64,000 nucleotides of DNA from Streptomyces sp. NBC_01707 (GCF_041438805.1 NZ_CP109190.1:1302001-1366000); one strand, 5' to 3'; positions 8,220 through 17,829 are shown, numbered from the stretch's first letter. The notes: a model not told the origin generated them from the sequence alone. Numbers and translations are program-made.

Positions 8220-8477
8220 GAGCGCGCTCCGGTCAGCCCCTGTGCCGTACCGCCCGCCGGTCACGGACGATCTTCCGCTGTTCATTGTGCGTGGTGGGCG
8301 GTGGGGCGGGGCAGCAGGGGGTGCCGGGGGCAGGGGGCGGTAAGGAGCGTCCGAGGCGCCGGGGCTGTCGTCCGCTGTGGCAGTCATCTGGAACCGGTTC
8401 GACAATTGAGGCGTATACGAGCACCGCACACAGGCCGCACTGCCCGCCAGTCCCGCCGGACGATCTCCGGAGCAGGA

Positions 8478-10682
8478 ATGACCGACAATGACCGGAAGCC
8501 AGAATCCGACGACTCCCCCCGCGTGCAGCTCGACCGGCGCCACGACAGCGAGAGCGGGACGGCGGAGCGGCTCGCGCTGAACCGCACGGGCAGCTTCGAG
8601 TGGGATCTGGACTCGCGGACGCTGGACATCGACGTCGCCGGCCTGCTGGTCTTCGGAGTGGACCCGGACACCTTCACCCCTCGCCCGGGGGCCCTGCTGG
8701 AGCGTCTCGAACCGGTGGAGCGGACACGGCTGGAACTCGCGGCCGACGAGGCCATCCACGGCAGCCGCAACTCGTACAGCATCCACTTTCAGGTCCCGCT
8801 CGACGACGGCACGCACCAGTGGACCCATATCCAGGCCCGGGTCCTGCGCAGCGACGACGGACAGGCGCACCGGATCATCGGAGTCGTACGGGATGCGACC
8901 GCGGAGATCACCCATTCGGCGTTCGTGCTGGACCTGGAGAAACGCCGCCAGCGCCAGACCAGCATCGTTGAACGCACAACAAGTGCTATGTCGCGCGCGG
9001 TGACCGTGGACGATGTCACCGCCGCGCTCACCGGCCCGGGCGGACTCGCCAGGCTCGGCGCCGACGGGCTCGCACTCGCGCTGGTGGAGGGCAACGCGCT
9101 CAACGTCATCGCACTGAGCGGCGACGCTCCTGAGGCGATAACCGAGGTCGCCGCCAGAGATCTCGACCCTCGATTCCCGCTGGCCGACACCATCCTCAAA
9201 GGTCGCCCACGGTTCGCGACCTCGATCGGGGCACTCACCCGGCGCTACCCGGCGCTGGAGCCGTACGTGGACCGGTTGAGGTTCCGCGCCGCAGCGTATC
9301 TACCACTGGTCGCCCAGGCACGTACGCTGGGCGGGCTTGCGCTCTTCTACCAGGAGCGCACGGCCTTCAACGCCGACGAGCGCAATCTGTGTCTGGGGCT
9401 CGCGGCCATCGTTGCCCAGTCGCTGCAACGTGCGACCCTCTTCGACGAGGAGCGCGAATTCGCCACAGGGCTGCAGTCGGCGATGCTTCCCCGGGAGATC
9501 CAGGAGATCAAGGGCGGCGAGATCGCCGTGCGCTACCACGCCGCGTGGAGCGGGCGGCAGGTCGGCGGCGACTGGTATGACGTGATCCCCCTGCCCAAGA
9601 ACCGGTTCGGCATCGTGGTGGGCGACGTCGAGGGCCACGACACCCACGCCGCCGCCATCATGGGCCAGCTACGGATCGCCCTGCGCGCGTACGCCGCCGA
9701 GGGGCACCCGCCGGCCACGGTGCTGGCTCGGGCCTCGCGGTTCCTCGCCGAACTGGACACGGATCGCTTCGCCACCTGTACGTACGCGCAGGTCGATCTC
9801 TCCTCGGGGACCGTGCGCATGGTCCGCGCAGGACACTTCGGTCCGCTGATCCGTCACACGGACGGACGGATCGGCCTTCCACAGGTGCGGGGCGGGCTGC
9901 CGTTGGGGATCTCCACCGCCTTCGAGGACGAGGAGTACCCGGAGACCCGTCTCGACCTGGTGCCCGGCGAAACGCTCGTCCTGTACACCGACGGCCTCGT
10001 GGAGGAGCCCGGAGCCGACATCGACGCGGGCGTCCGAGCGCTGGTCCACGAGGTGCGCGCCGGTCCCACTCGCGCGCAGGCCCTGGCCGACCATCTGTCC
10101 GACCGGCTCTGGGAGCGCTGGGGCGCGGGGGACGATGTCGCACTACTGGTGCTGCGGCGCAGTCCGGACCCGGGCTCGCCTCGAGCGCCGAGATTGCACC
10201 AGTACATCCACCAGGCGGATCCCGAGGGGCTCTCCGAAGCCCGGGCGATGGTGCGTCAGGCCCTGGAGGACTGGAACCTGGCCGAATTCGCCGACGACGC
10301 CGAACTGATCACCGGTGAACTGCTGGTGAATGTGCTGCTGCACACGGACGGCGGGGCAGTACTCACGCTGGAGGTTCTTCCGAAATCCGTCCGGCGGGTG
10401 CGGCTGTCGGTGCAGGACCGTTCCAGTGCCTGGCCGAGGCGGCGAACTCCTGGCGAAACGGCAACATCGGGACGCGGCCTGTTGCTCCTCGATGCCATCG
10501 CTGTCCGCTGGGGAATCGAGTCGCGCGGCGAAGGGAAGGCCGTCTGGTGCGAGATCGGACCATCGGCACCATCCGCCTCCACTGCCAGGGCCCGGAAGCC
10601 GACCCGGCCTGCGGGACCCGGTGCGGCTGTGAAGCCGCCCGACCCCGAGGAGTCCGCGGACCCTTCTGAGGGCCCGAGTTGA
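8478..10682 (+). CDS. PAS-GAF-PP2C (SpoIIE) phosphatase with C-terminal ATPase domain
   Basis: 734 aa cytoplasmic signalling protein. Domain order: PAS (about 33-150), GAF (about 170-315), SpoIIE-type PP2C phosphatase (about 330-555) and a HATPase_c anti-sigma-kinase-like domain (about 580-710). Metal-binding phosphatase motifs are seen in GGDWYD, GDVEGHD, YTDGLVE and GDDVALL. The ATPase has ELLVNVLLHTDG as N-box and a SGRGLLLLDA G-box. The ATG at 8478 follows GGAGCAGGA. Such proteins set the phosphorylation state of anti-anti-sigma factors. No partner sigma gene is adjacent, so it acts in trans. A hairpin terminator overlaps its stop. Confidence 0.92.
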   Translation: MTDNDRKPESDDSPRVQLDRRHDSESGTAERLALNRTGSFEWDLDSRTLDIDVAGLLVFGVDPDTFTPRPGALLERLEPVERTRLELAADEAIHGSRNSYSIHFQVPLDDGTHQWTHIQARVLRSDDGQAHRIIGVVRDATAEITHSAFVLDLEKRRQRQTSIVERTTSAMSRAVTVDDVTAALTGPGGLARLGADGLALALVEGNALNVIALSGDAPEAITEVAARDLDPRFPLADTILKGRPRFATSIGALTRRYPALEPYVDRLRFRAAAYLPLVAQARTLGGLALFYQERTAFNADERNLCLGLAAIVAQSLQRATLFDEEREFATGLQSAMLPREIQEIKGGEIAVRYHAAWSGRQVGGDWYDVIPLPKNRFGIVVGDVEGHDTHAAAIMGQLRIALRAYAAEGHPPATVLARASRFLAELDTDRFATCTYAQVDLSSGTVRMVRAGHFGPLIRHTDGRIGLPQVRGGLPLGISTAFEDEEYPETRLDLVPGETLVLYTDGLVEEPGADIDAGVRALVHEVRAGPTRAQALADHLSDRLWERWGAGDDVALLVLRRSPDPGSPRAPRLHQYIHQADPEGLSEARAMVRQALEDWNLAEFADDAELITGELLVNVLLHTDGGAVLTLEVLPKSVRRVRLSVQDRSSAWPRRRTPGETATSGRGLLLLDAIAVRWGIESRGEGKAVWCEIGPSAPSASTARARKPTRPAGPGAAVKPPDPEESADPSEGPS

Positions 10683-10723
10683 GGGGCACGCCGCCACGCG
10701 CGGCGTGATGCGGCACGCCCCTC
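10681..10723. terminator. Bidirectional hairpin between the phosphatase and LAETG genes
   Basis: Outer arms GAGGGGC / GCCCCTC enclose a second inner pair ACGCCGC / GCGGCGT. It begins at the stop codon of the phosphatase gene and precedes the convergent LAETG gene, so it can serve both directions. Confidence 0.7.
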
Positions 10724-10779
10724 GCCCCATGGTCCGTGGCGCGGTCCCGCGCTACGGACCAGCGGACCACTGAGCTACG

Positions 10780-11406
10780 TCAGTGCTGTGCGGTGCGACG
10801 CTTGCGCACGGACCACATGATGCCGCCACCGGCCAGCAGCACGGCGACAGCCGCACCACCGATGACGGGGGTGGCCGACGACGAACCCGTCTCGGCCAGG
10901 TCGGGCGAGCTGGGGCTCGGCGAGGCCGCGGCGGGCGCGGTCTCCGGGGAGCTCTCGCTCGGGGTGGCGCTCGGGGTGGGCGCCGCCGTGGTCGGCTCCT
11001 CGGCCGGCTTCGACTCGGACACCGTCGGCGTCGGCTTCGGGGTGTTGTCCGCGCACACCGGCGCCGTCTTGGTCTCGTCCTTCGAGAACCGGTCGCCGTC
11101 ACCGGCCTTGACGACCAGGTGGACCGTCAGTTCCTTGTCGTGCTGAGGCAGCTCGAGCTTCTTGTGGAACTCCTTGCCGAACGTCTCGGTGGGCAGGAGG
11201 TCCTTTCCGTCGACGGTGACGGTCACCTGGTTGGTGACGCCACCGTTGTAGGCGGTCAGGTCAAGGCTCACATCAGTACAGGTCACGGCCCAGGTGGGGG
11301 TGTGAGCTGCGGCCGGTCCGGCGCAGAGGACCGCGCCGGTCAGGCCGGCAACCGCAACGGCCGCGTACGTTCCCGCGGCACGCCACGATCTCCTGGGTAT
11401 GGTCAT
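10780..11406 (-). CDS. LAETG-motif sortase-anchored cell-wall protein
   Basis: 208 aa exported protein. Residues 1-32 are a signal peptide. A small beta domain (about 35-125) with two cysteines (VTCTD, PVCAD) follows. A Pro/Thr/Ser/Glu-rich wall-spanning stretch leads to LAETG (about 174-178), the sortase E signal used in Streptomyces. A membrane helix and the basic tail SVRKRRTAQH complete the sorting signal. GGAGGAAG precedes the ATG at 11406. No sortase gene is in the window. The size and layout resemble small Streptomyces LAETG surface proteins of unknown function. Confidence 0.9.
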   Translation of the reverse strand: MTIPRRSWRAAGTYAAVAVAGLTGAVLCAGPAAAHTPTWAVTCTDVSLDLTAYNGGVTNQVTVTVDGKDLLPTETFGKEFHKKLELPQHDKELTVHLVVKAGDGDRFSKDETKTAPVCADNTPKPTPTVSESKPAEEPTTAAPTPSATPSESSPETAPAAASPSPSSPDLAETGSSSATPVIGGAAVAVLLAGGGIMWSVRKRRTAQH

Positions 11407-11663
11407 GGATTCTTCCTCCACATGTTTCATCGCCCGAATGGCGGTGGAGCGCACAGTACTGCCCCTCATAACTGTCCGCGCAACCGACCCATGCGCCACG
11501 CGAGGTCACAACTGTCACCACATCACCTCGGGTTGGTATATGCCGGACACTCCGCTGGTGCTGCGGCTCGTCGAGCGGTGGCGCGAAGTGAGCGTAGGGG
11601 CCGGTCCCGGAGCAGCCCGGGAAGCAGCAGCCCCGCCGACAGGCCGAAAAGCAGCCTCCCGAG

Positions 11664-12152
11664 TCAGAGCGCGCGATACATGATGTGCAGACCGACGAAC
11701 CCGTGCTTCGGGTGATTGAACCCTTCGGGCAGGGTCCCCAGGACCTCGAACCCGAGTGAGCGGTAGAGCCGCACCGCATAGTGGTTGGTCTCCACGACGG
11801 CGTTGAACTGCATCGCCCGGAACCCTGCCGAGCGCGCCCACTCCACTGTGTACACGCACAGCGCCCGGCCGACTCCCTGACCGGAGTGCTCGGGGTCGAC
11901 CATGTAGCTGGCGCTGGCGATATGCCCGCCGTTGCCCATATGGTTGTTGTTCATCTTCGCCGTACCGAGGACCGTCCCGTCGTCGTCGACCGCGACGACC
12001 GTACGGTTGGGCTCCTTCAGCAGCCACCAGTCCCGGGCGTCGTCCTCGCCCAGTTCGAGCGGATACGTGAACGTCTCCCCGGCGGCAACGATTTCGTGGA
12101 AGAACGGCCAGATGGCGGGCCAGTCCTCGGTGGTGGCTTCCCTGATCAGCAT
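11664..12152 (-). CDS. GNAT-family N-acetyltransferase
   Basis: 162 aa. It begins with MLIREATTEDWPAIWPFF and carries the acetyl-CoA pyrophosphate-binding loop SGQGVGRALC (motif A, about residues 85-94). ETNHYAVRLYRSLGFEVLG (motif B) follows. The family acylates amines of small molecules or proteins; the acceptor is unknown. It reads in the same direction as the maltose-acetyltransferase-like gene 39 bp upstream, so the two may be cotranscribed. Confidence 0.88.
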   Translation of the reverse strand: MLIREATTEDWPAIWPFFHEIVAAGETFTYPLELGEDDARDWWLLKEPNRTVVAVDDDGTVLGTAKMNNNHMGNGGHIASASYMVDPEHSGQGVGRALCVYTVEWARSAGFRAMQFNAVVETNHYAVRLYRSLGFEVLGTLPEGFNHPKHGFVGLHIMYRAL

Positions 12153-12191
12153 GAGGACACAATGCCGGTGCGGAGCGCCCTTCGCGAACCG

Positions 12192-12788
12192 TTATTCGTC
12201 ACGCCCGGCGGACGCTTGCTCCCCCTCTCCCGGGTCGAGAGTACGAATGACTCGGGCGGGGCTGCCGACCGCCAGCACTCCCGACGGCAGGTCCTTGGTC
12301 ACGACGGATCCCGCGCCGACGACGGTGTTCGCTCCGATGGTCACGCCGGGACAGACGATCACCCCGCCACCGAGCCATACGTTGTCCCCGATCGTCACGG
12401 GGTCCGCCTTCTCCCAGCCCGCACGGCGGCGCTCGGTGTCCAACTCATGGCTGGGGGTGAGAAGCTGCACGTTCGGGCCGATTTGTACGTCCGCACCGAT
12501 CGTGATGGGCCCCGCGTCGAGAAACACCGCCCCGAAGTTGATGAATGTACGGGGGCCGATGGTGATACGAGAGCCGTAGTCGCAGTGGAACGGCGCGCGA
12601 ATGTTGACATCCGCCCCTACCGCGCCGAGCAGCTCCCCCAGGATCTTGCGCCGTTCACCCGGCGTTGCCCGCGCCGCGGTGTTGTAGGCCTCGCAGAGTT
12701 CGATGCGCCGCTCGGTGTCCGCGCGCAGTTCGAGATCGTCCGCGATGTACCAGTCGCCGGCCAGCATTCGCCTCTTGTTCTCCCCCAC
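12192..12788 (-). CDS. Maltose/galactoside O-acetyltransferase-like protein (left-handed beta-helix)
   Basis: 198 aa. The N-terminal maltose-acetyltransferase segment has KRRMLAGDWYIADDLEL. Hexapeptide repeats ([LIV]-G-x4) then fill residues about 70-185, including ITIGPRTFINFG, PITIGADVQIGPNV, VTIGDNVWLGGGV and VTIGANTVVGAGSVV. The likely catalytic His sits in LLTPSHELD. GTG at 12788 is taken as start; the ATG seven codons later, behind GGGGGAG, is an alternative. It transfers acetyl from acetyl-CoA to a sugar hydroxyl; the acceptor sugar is not known. Confidence 0.9.
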   Translation of the reverse strand: MGENKRRMLAGDWYIADDLELRADTERRIELCEAYNTAARATPGERRKILGELLGAVGADVNIRAPFHCDYGSRITIGPRTFINFGAVFLDAGPITIGADVQIGPNVQLLTPSHELDTERRRAGWEKADPVTIGDNVWLGGGVIVCPGVTIGANTVVGAGSVVTKDLPSGVLAVGSPARVIRTLDPGEGEQASAGRDE

Positions 12789-12834
12789 GACTCACCTCTT
12801 TCCTTGCGTATCCATCGTGTCCGTCGTGTCCCGT

Positions 12835-13806
12835 TCATTCAACGGTCTTCGTCGGCACCCCGTTCCCCGTCGCCCTGCGCCCCGTGACCCGCCTTCGCAG
12901 ACCGAGTCGGGTGAGCAGTCCGGGGGCGGGACCGAGCAGGGACTCAGTACCGGGATCGGCGACGGGAACGGGAACGGACCGATGGTCGTCTCCCGGACGC
13001 GGAGCCTGTCGCGACGCCCGTGCGCCGTCCAGCTCCATGATCAGATTGATCCTCCGCCAGAGGATCTCGTCCGGATCGTCGGCCTGCATCAACTGTGCCA
13101 TGGCCTCACGAGCGGCGACGGAGCCGGGCGGCCCGAAGACCGGCTCGGGCCGGACCTTGGCGAGGTAGGCGCGCTCGTACGGATCGTCGACCACCTCCGC
13201 GAGCTGCACCGGATCCAGCACGCCGGCGAGCACTGCCGCGCGCCGCCAGGGATCCTCCGTCCGGCTCAGCAGCCGCTCGATCCGTTGTGCGCGCCAGTTG
13301 CGCGCCCGCCAGTCGGTGCCTGCATCCAGCCGGGCCCTCATCCAGGTCGGGCTGTTCCCGTTCAGCAATTGAGGGGCCCGGGCCGCGAAGTCAAGGACTT
13401 CCTGGGCGAGATAGAGCCAGACAACCGCTCGATACCGATTCAGATAGAACGTGACCGGCGTGATGCATCCAGCCCGGGCCAGTCTGGTGAACCGGACGGG
13501 ACTGATACCGAGCAGGCGTGCCCCTTCGGCCGTGCCCACCGTACGAACCCGATCGCGCACCGCGTCCGGGAAGCCTGACTCCGGCCGGAGCCGGTCGATC
13601 TCCTCACGCCTCACCCTGGGCCTGCCGCCGGTCTGCTCCGCCGTGGTGCGCACGATGCCCAGGTGCACCGCGAGTTCGAATTCACCCCGCTTCAGACCCA
13701 GTTCCTGCGCCGCTCGTCCCGCAGCAGCCGTCCCGCCAGTGGTGTCGGCGGCAGCGGCCGCCTCGGCGCACAGCACCTCTGTACGCGCTGCTTCCGTAAC
13801 AGCCAT
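12835..13806 (-). CDS. DUF6397-like Streptomyces protein with helix-turn-helix character
   Basis: 323 aa. The ATG at 13806 is preceded by GGGGGAGG, which decides the start. The first half reads like two small DNA-binding modules: AAQELGLKRGEFELAVHLG and GTAEGARLLGISPVRFTRLA. The second half is Trp/Arg-rich and ends in a basic, disordered tail. I recall such proteins as DUF6397 in Streptomyces, but the family name is from memory. The gene lies just downstream of the D-B conservon-type pair on the same strand, with 137 bp between. Function is unknown; a regulatory role is inference. Confidence 0.65.
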   Translation of the reverse strand: MAVTEAARTEVLCAEAAAAADTTGGTAAAGRAAQELGLKRGEFELAVHLGIVRTTAEQTGGRPRVRREEIDRLRPESGFPDAVRDRVRTVGTAEGARLLGISPVRFTRLARAGCITPVTFYLNRYRAVVWLYLAQEVLDFAARAPQLLNGNSPTWMRARLDAGTDWRARNWRAQRIERLLSRTEDPWRRAAVLAGVLDPVQLAEVVDDPYERAYLAKVRPEPVFGPPGSVAAREAMAQLMQADDPDEILWRRINLIMELDGARASRQAPRPGDDHRSVPVPVADPGTESLLGPAPGLLTRLGLRRRVTGRRATGNGVPTKTVE

Positions 13807-13943
13807 GGTCGTCCTCCCCCGTGAGGTTCCGCGAGTTCCGTAACGCTCTGTGATCACGGTATCTCGGAAGGAAGACTTTCGCCCGGCCTGTGGACAACCC
13901 TCACGGCCGGGCGAAAAGTGCAGGTCGGACGGGCTCCGTAAGG

Positions 13944-14357
13944 TCAGATACGGTTGACTCCTCCGTGACCGCCCTGTCGTGCGGTGACACCGAGATGTTC
14001 TCCGACCTTGTTCACCAGCAGCGTCATCTCGTACGCGACCTGACCGACGTCGGCCTCGGCCGCGGTCAGCACGCACAGACAGCTACCGTCTCCTGCGGCA
14101 GTCACGAAGAGGAGCGCCTCGTCGAACTCCACCATCGTCTGCCTCGCCTTGCCGGCCCGGAAGTGCCGTCCCGAGCCACGGGCGAGGCTGTGCAGCCCCG
14201 ACGAAACCGCGGCGAGATGCTCGGCGTCCTCCCGCGCCAGCCCCGTACTCGCTCCCGTCACCAGGCCGTCGTTCGAAAGCACCAGGGCGTGCCGTATGTG
14301 CTCGACGCGGCCGGTGAGATCGTCAAGGAGCCAGTCAAGTCCCCTGTCCAGCGCCAT
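13944..14357 (-). CDS. Roadblock/LC7-domain protein (CvnB-like)
   Basis: 137 aa dynein-light-chain roadblock fold, the CvnB component of Streptomyces conservons. It works with a CvnD GTPase, perhaps as its activator. Diagnostic segments are GLDWLLDDLTGRVEHIRHALVLSNDG, REDAEHLAAVSSGLHSLARG and a beta strand with FVTAAGDGSCLCVL. GGGGAGGAG lies upstream of the ATG. It follows the CvnD-like gene after 125 bp on the same strand. A paralogue of similar length with many shared blocks lies at 18851-19288. This D-B pair has no adjacent kinase or DUF742 partner. Confidence 0.9.
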   Translation of the reverse strand: MALDRGLDWLLDDLTGRVEHIRHALVLSNDGLVTGASTGLAREDAEHLAAVSSGLHSLARGSGRHFRAGKARQTMVEFDEALLFVTAAGDGSCLCVLTAAEADVGQVAYEMTLLVNKVGEHLGVTARQGGHGGVNRI

Positions 14358-14482
14358 TTCCCCGCTCCTCCCCGCTCATGCGTTCCCCGTACGTGTCCGC
14401 GTTCCCACGTTGCGCGTAAGCCTTGCGTACAGCTCACGTACGAGCAAGCGCCCTCCTCCATCCGCGAGTCGCACAGGAAGAT

Positions 14483-15121
14483 TCAGCCCACCGAGTCGAG
14501 AAGCCGCGCCGTGTGCATCCGGCCGGCGTACTCGACCATGCGGATGAGGACCTCCTTGCCCGAGTCGCGGTCGCGTGCGTCGCACAGCACGACCGGTGTC
14601 CCCAGGTCGAGATCGAGGGCGCGGGACACTTCGCGCTCGCCGTAGGCGCGAGCTCCCGCGAAACAGTTGACGGCCACGACGAACGGGATCCTGCGATGCT
14701 CGAAGTAGTCGACGGCCGGGAAACAGTCTTCGAGCCTCCTGGTGTCGGCGAGCACGACCGCGCCGAGGGCCCCTTGGGAGAGTTCGTCCCAAAGGAACCA
14801 GAACCGGTCCTGCCCCGGTGTGCCGAAGAGGTACAGCGAGAGGCCGGACCGGATGGTGATGCGCCCGAAATCCATGGCCACGGTCGTGGTGGTCTTCTGA
14901 TCCACCCCGTCCGTGTCGTCGACCGACTGTCCGGCCTCGCTGAGGAGTTCCTCCGTGCGCAGCGGCCGGATCTCACTGACCGCGCCGACGAGTGTCGTCT
15001 TGCCGACCCCGAAGCCTCCGGCGACCAATATCTTCAGCGCGAGAGCGTCGGTCTCCGCGGCTTGTGCAGCCGATCCCTGGACCGTCTCTCCGCCCGTTCT
15101 GTCAGCGTCCTCGGAAGACAT
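14483..15121 (-). CDS. CvnD-like small GTPase (ATP/GTP-binding protein)
   Basis: 212 aa Ras-like GTPase of the conservon type. The P-loop is GGFGVGKTT (about residues 35-43). Switch II is GTPGQDRFWFLWDEL, the DxxG-like region. The base-specificity segment reads VVAVNCF rather than the NKxD of classical GTPases, which is common in this family. In conservons the protein acts with a kinase-like CvnA, roadblock CvnB and DUF742 CvnC. Here only a roadblock gene follows directly. The A-B-C block at 18.4-21.9 kb lacks its own D, so this protein could serve that block. Confidence 0.9.
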   Translation of the reverse strand: MSSEDADRTGGETVQGSAAQAAETDALALKILVAGGFGVGKTTLVGAVSEIRPLRTEELLSEAGQSVDDTDGVDQKTTTTVAMDFGRITIRSGLSLYLFGTPGQDRFWFLWDELSQGALGAVVLADTRRLEDCFPAVDYFEHRRIPFVVAVNCFAGARAYGEREVSRALDLDLGTPVVLCDARDRDSGKEVLIRMVEYAGRMHTARLLDSVG

Positions 15122-15805
15122 CGATCACTTCTCTCACCCGTGAGCCTCAATATGGAAAAGTGCAGATCAGAGCCATCTTGACGGGCTCGGTTCGGTATCT
15201 GTGGGCTGCGGTACGGGTGACAGCATGGCAAGCGGTGGCCCCACCCCGAGCAACGTGATCGGATTTTGACCGGAGTGGCCGGACAGAGACCACTCGGTGT
15301 TCGTATGAGATCACTGTTTGAGCCGAATTGGAGCCGGGTTCCAGCCAGACCTGAACCCGGCGTGGTTGTGCGGTCGGGTGCGGGGCCTTCCCGTGGCACC
15401 TTGCCGTCGGCGAGCCGGCATCTGACGAAACCGAATTCCGCCGGTCTCGCGCGATCGCGGTGCGAGGGCTGCGTCCGGTGTATGTGGTGGCCGATCCCGA
15501 CGTGGTGACGGTCGTACGCCTCATGGTCCGCCAGCTCGCAGCACGGGTCGGAAACGCAGCCGTGCAGCGCGTGCGCTCCGTGACCTCGGTGCCGGAAAGC
15601 AGCGCAACCGCAGGATCCTGCCGCACCGGCCCGGGGTGACTCCGCTTCTTCGGCGCAGGGGCGATTCGTTCGTGGGGCCAGTGGGCGCAACTATCGGTGT
15701 CCTGCTGGCGTCGCTCGAATTCCTGTTGTCTGCCATGGTGCTCGAGCTGTACGCGTATGAGCAGAGAGCGGCCCGTAACCGCCGGCCGCAGAACAGGAGA
15801 TGTTC
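15122..15805. other. 684-bp gap without a supported gene
   Basis: This lies between the divergently read CvnD-like and GNAT genes. Several short open frames exist on both strands, but none combines a ribosome site, codon bias and a recognisable domain. A plus-strand frame at about 15460-15640 contains RPVYVVADPDVVTVV, faintly like a cytochrome P450 N-terminus, but it stops after about 55 codons. The stretch 15150-15320 is comparatively AT-rich and probably carries the promoters. Confidence 0.5.
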
Positions 15806-16300
15806 ATGAGCCTGCAGCACATCGACGTGTGCGTGCGTCGCGCGACCCTCGACGATGTGCCCGCTCTGGTGCGGATGCGAGCGCTGATGCTGTCGGACAT
15901 GGGAATGCAGACCGGCGACGCCGACGCGCCATGGCGTGCGGCATCGGCGCTGTGGTTCTCCGAGCGCCTGCGGCTGCCGGACGAGTTCGCCGCGTTCCTG
16001 GTCGTCGATCCCGAGATCGGCGTCGTCGCGAGTGCGGTTGGTGCGTGCGATGCGCACGCGCCCAGCCCGGCCAATCCCAGCGGACTGCACGGTCACATCT
16101 CCAATGTCAGTACCGATCCACGCCGTCGACGCCGCGGGTACGCCCGGGCGTGCCTCGACGCGTTGCTCACCTGGTTCCGTGAGGAGACCCCGGTCACGGT
16201 CGTCGATCTCAATGCCACCGGCGACGGCGCCGGTCTGTACGAGTCGTTCGGCTTCGCGGCGCCGCGACACCCTGCGCTGCAGCTCCGTACGAGGGCGTGA
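15806..16300 (+). CDS. GNAT-family N-acetyltransferase
   Basis: 164 aa. The start at 15806 is favoured because AGGAG lies 6 bases upstream; the ATG at 15800 abuts the ribosome site. The N-terminal part VCVRRATLDDVPALVRMRALML is typical of GNATs. The acetyl-CoA loop is RRRRRGYARACLDALLTW (Q/RxxGxA type), followed by NATGDGAGLYESFGF. The acceptor is unknown. It is the only plus-strand gene between two minus-strand conservon-type blocks and converges on the LCP gene with a 38-bp gap. Confidence 0.88.
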   Translation: MSLQHIDVCVRRATLDDVPALVRMRALMLSDMGMQTGDADAPWRAASALWFSERLRLPDEFAAFLVVDPEIGVVASAVGACDAHAPSPANPSGLHGHISNVSTDPRRRRRGYARACLDALLTWFREETPVTVVDLNATGDGAGLYESFGFAAPRHPALQLRTRA

Positions 16301-16338
16301 CGCCCGCAGTTCCGCAAGGGTCGAGGGAGCCGGGCCGG

Positions 16339-17829
16339 TCAGCCGTAGGAGAGGTCGGCGCACAGGTCTTCGTCGGCTGACCTGACTCCGCCGCCGGTGG
16401 ACGGAGCGGCACCGGGCGTCGTGGTCGCGGCGGGCGACGGATTCTGTGCGTACGAGCTGCCGAGGATCACTCGGATGCCCGGGGAGTCCGACGCCGTGAT
16501 CCGCGCTCCGGTGAAGAGCCGCGCGGTGGTCTCCGCCCCACTCCGGAGGCCCGGCCCGTATTCGACGACGGTCGACGTGTGGTCCTGGGTGCTCGCGGTC
16601 GCCGTAAGGGTGACGGTGAAGCCGTGGACGCGCAGGAGTTCGGCAGCGCGGGCCGCGAGTCCGGTGACGGTGGTGCCGTTGTAGACGGCCAGGCTGATGC
16701 CCGTGCCGGAGACCGCGGCCGGGGCGGCGGTAGTCGGTGACGCCTCAACCGGCCCCGTGCCGTCACGGCCGCTCCTGCCCTTGCCGCCGGCGCCTTGGCC
16801 GTCGATCGCCCGGTCGGCCTTGAGCGCCGCCCACAGCGCGTCGGCCTCCGGCTCGACGATCGCGACGCGCGCACCCTCGTAGCGCCAAGGGACCGTGACG
16901 AACTTGGTGTTGCGCAGATCGATGTTCTTCATCGACATGGCGAACGACAGCAGCCGGTCGGCCGATCCGAGGCCGGGGTCGACGGTCATCGCGTCGGTGG
17001 CCGCGTTGGCGAGCGGCAGCAGGGTGGTGGGGTTCATGCCCCGGGACTTGACCTTCTTGATGAGGGAGCCGATGAAGGCCTGCTGGCGTTTGATCCGTCC
17101 GATGTCGGAGCCGTCGCCGATGCCGTGCCGGATCCGGACGTAGTCGAGCGCACGCTGCCCGGAGACGGTCTGCGGGCCCTTGGCGAAGACCAGGGTTCCT
17201 CGTGTGGGCCGGTTCGGGCTGAGGTCGCGCTCGTAGATGTCCTGCGGCAGACAGACCGGGACTCCGCCGACAGCCGACGTCAGGGCGGCGAATCCGGAGA
17301 AGTCCACCACGATGGTGTGGTCGACGCGCAGGCCTGTGAGCTGTTCCACGGTGTTCTGGGTGCAGGCCGGGTTGCCCTCAGCGGTGTCGCCCACCGAGAA
17401 CGCCCCGTTGAACATGACGTGGTGCTGCGGTGCGGTCCAGTCGCCGTCGGGCGTCTTGCACGCGGGGATGTCGACGAGGGAGTCACGAGGAATGGACACG
17501 GCGACCGCGTGCCGGCGATCGCCGTACACATGGAGCAGGAAGGCGGTGTCGGAGCGGCCCACGGTGCCCTTGCCGCCGCCCAGCTTCCTGTTGGCGCCGG
17601 AGCGTGAATCCGATCCGATGACGAGGACGTTCTGCCCGTTCGCCGAGGAGGGTGGCCGGTCGTCGGAGATCCCGTCCGCGCTGAAGGTGTCGATCTGGCC
17701 GGTCAGCTTGAGGTAGCCCCAGCCGACGCCGGCGACGAGCAGGATGAGGATCGACATCCCCATGGTCGCGGTGCGTCGCAGCCGACTGCCCTGTCGTAAG
17801 CCTGCCGCCACCTTGTGGCTGCCCGTCAT
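16339..17829 (-). CDS. LCP-family (LytR-CpsA-Psr) protein with LytR_C domain
   Basis: 496 aa, anchored by one N-terminal helix (about 24-44) with the enzyme domain outside the cell. LCP proteins transfer lipid-linked polymers such as teichoic or teichuronic acids onto peptidoglycan. Key blocks are VLVIGSDSRSG (about 68-78), VSIPRDSLVDIP with the conserved Arg-Asp, GVPVCLPQDIYE and RALDYVRIRHG. A LytR_C domain follows at about 372-465, with SLAVYNGTTVTGLAARAAELL, and then a Pro/Thr-rich tail. Two consecutive cysteines near the substrate cleft (ACK, ACTQN) are likely disulfide-bonded. It is monocistronic here. Confidence 0.92.
   Translation of the reverse strand: MTGSHKVAAGLRQGSRLRRTATMGMSILILLVAGVGWGYLKLTGQIDTFSADGISDDRPPSSANGQNVLVIGSDSRSGANRKLGGGKGTVGRSDTAFLLHVYGDRRHAVAVSIPRDSLVDIPACKTPDGDWTAPQHHVMFNGAFSVGDTAEGNPACTQNTVEQLTGLRVDHTIVVDFSGFAALTSAVGGVPVCLPQDIYERDLSPNRPTRGTLVFAKGPQTVSGQRALDYVRIRHGIGDGSDIGRIKRQQAFIGSLIKKVKSRGMNPTTLLPLANAATDAMTVDPGLGSADRLLSFAMSMKNIDLRNTKFVTVPWRYEGARVAIVEPEADALWAALKADRAIDGQGAGGKGRSGRDGTGPVEASPTTAAPAAVSGTGISLAVYNGTTVTGLAARAAELLRVHGFTVTLTATASTQDHTSTVVEYGPGLRSGAETTARLFTGARITASDSPGIRVILGSSYAQNPSPAATTTPGAAPSTGGGVRSADEDLCADLSYG

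Noticed and set aside
7854..8477. Long upstream extension of the PAS-GAF phosphatase frame
   Set aside because: It lies antisense to the enoyl-CoA hydratase gene, has no domain similarity, and a good ribosome site plus ATG at 8478 explains the protein.
15460..15640. Possible cytochrome P450 N-terminus (RPVYVVADPDVVTVV)
   Set aside because: The similarity covers about 15 residues, the frame ends soon after, and no haem-binding region follows.
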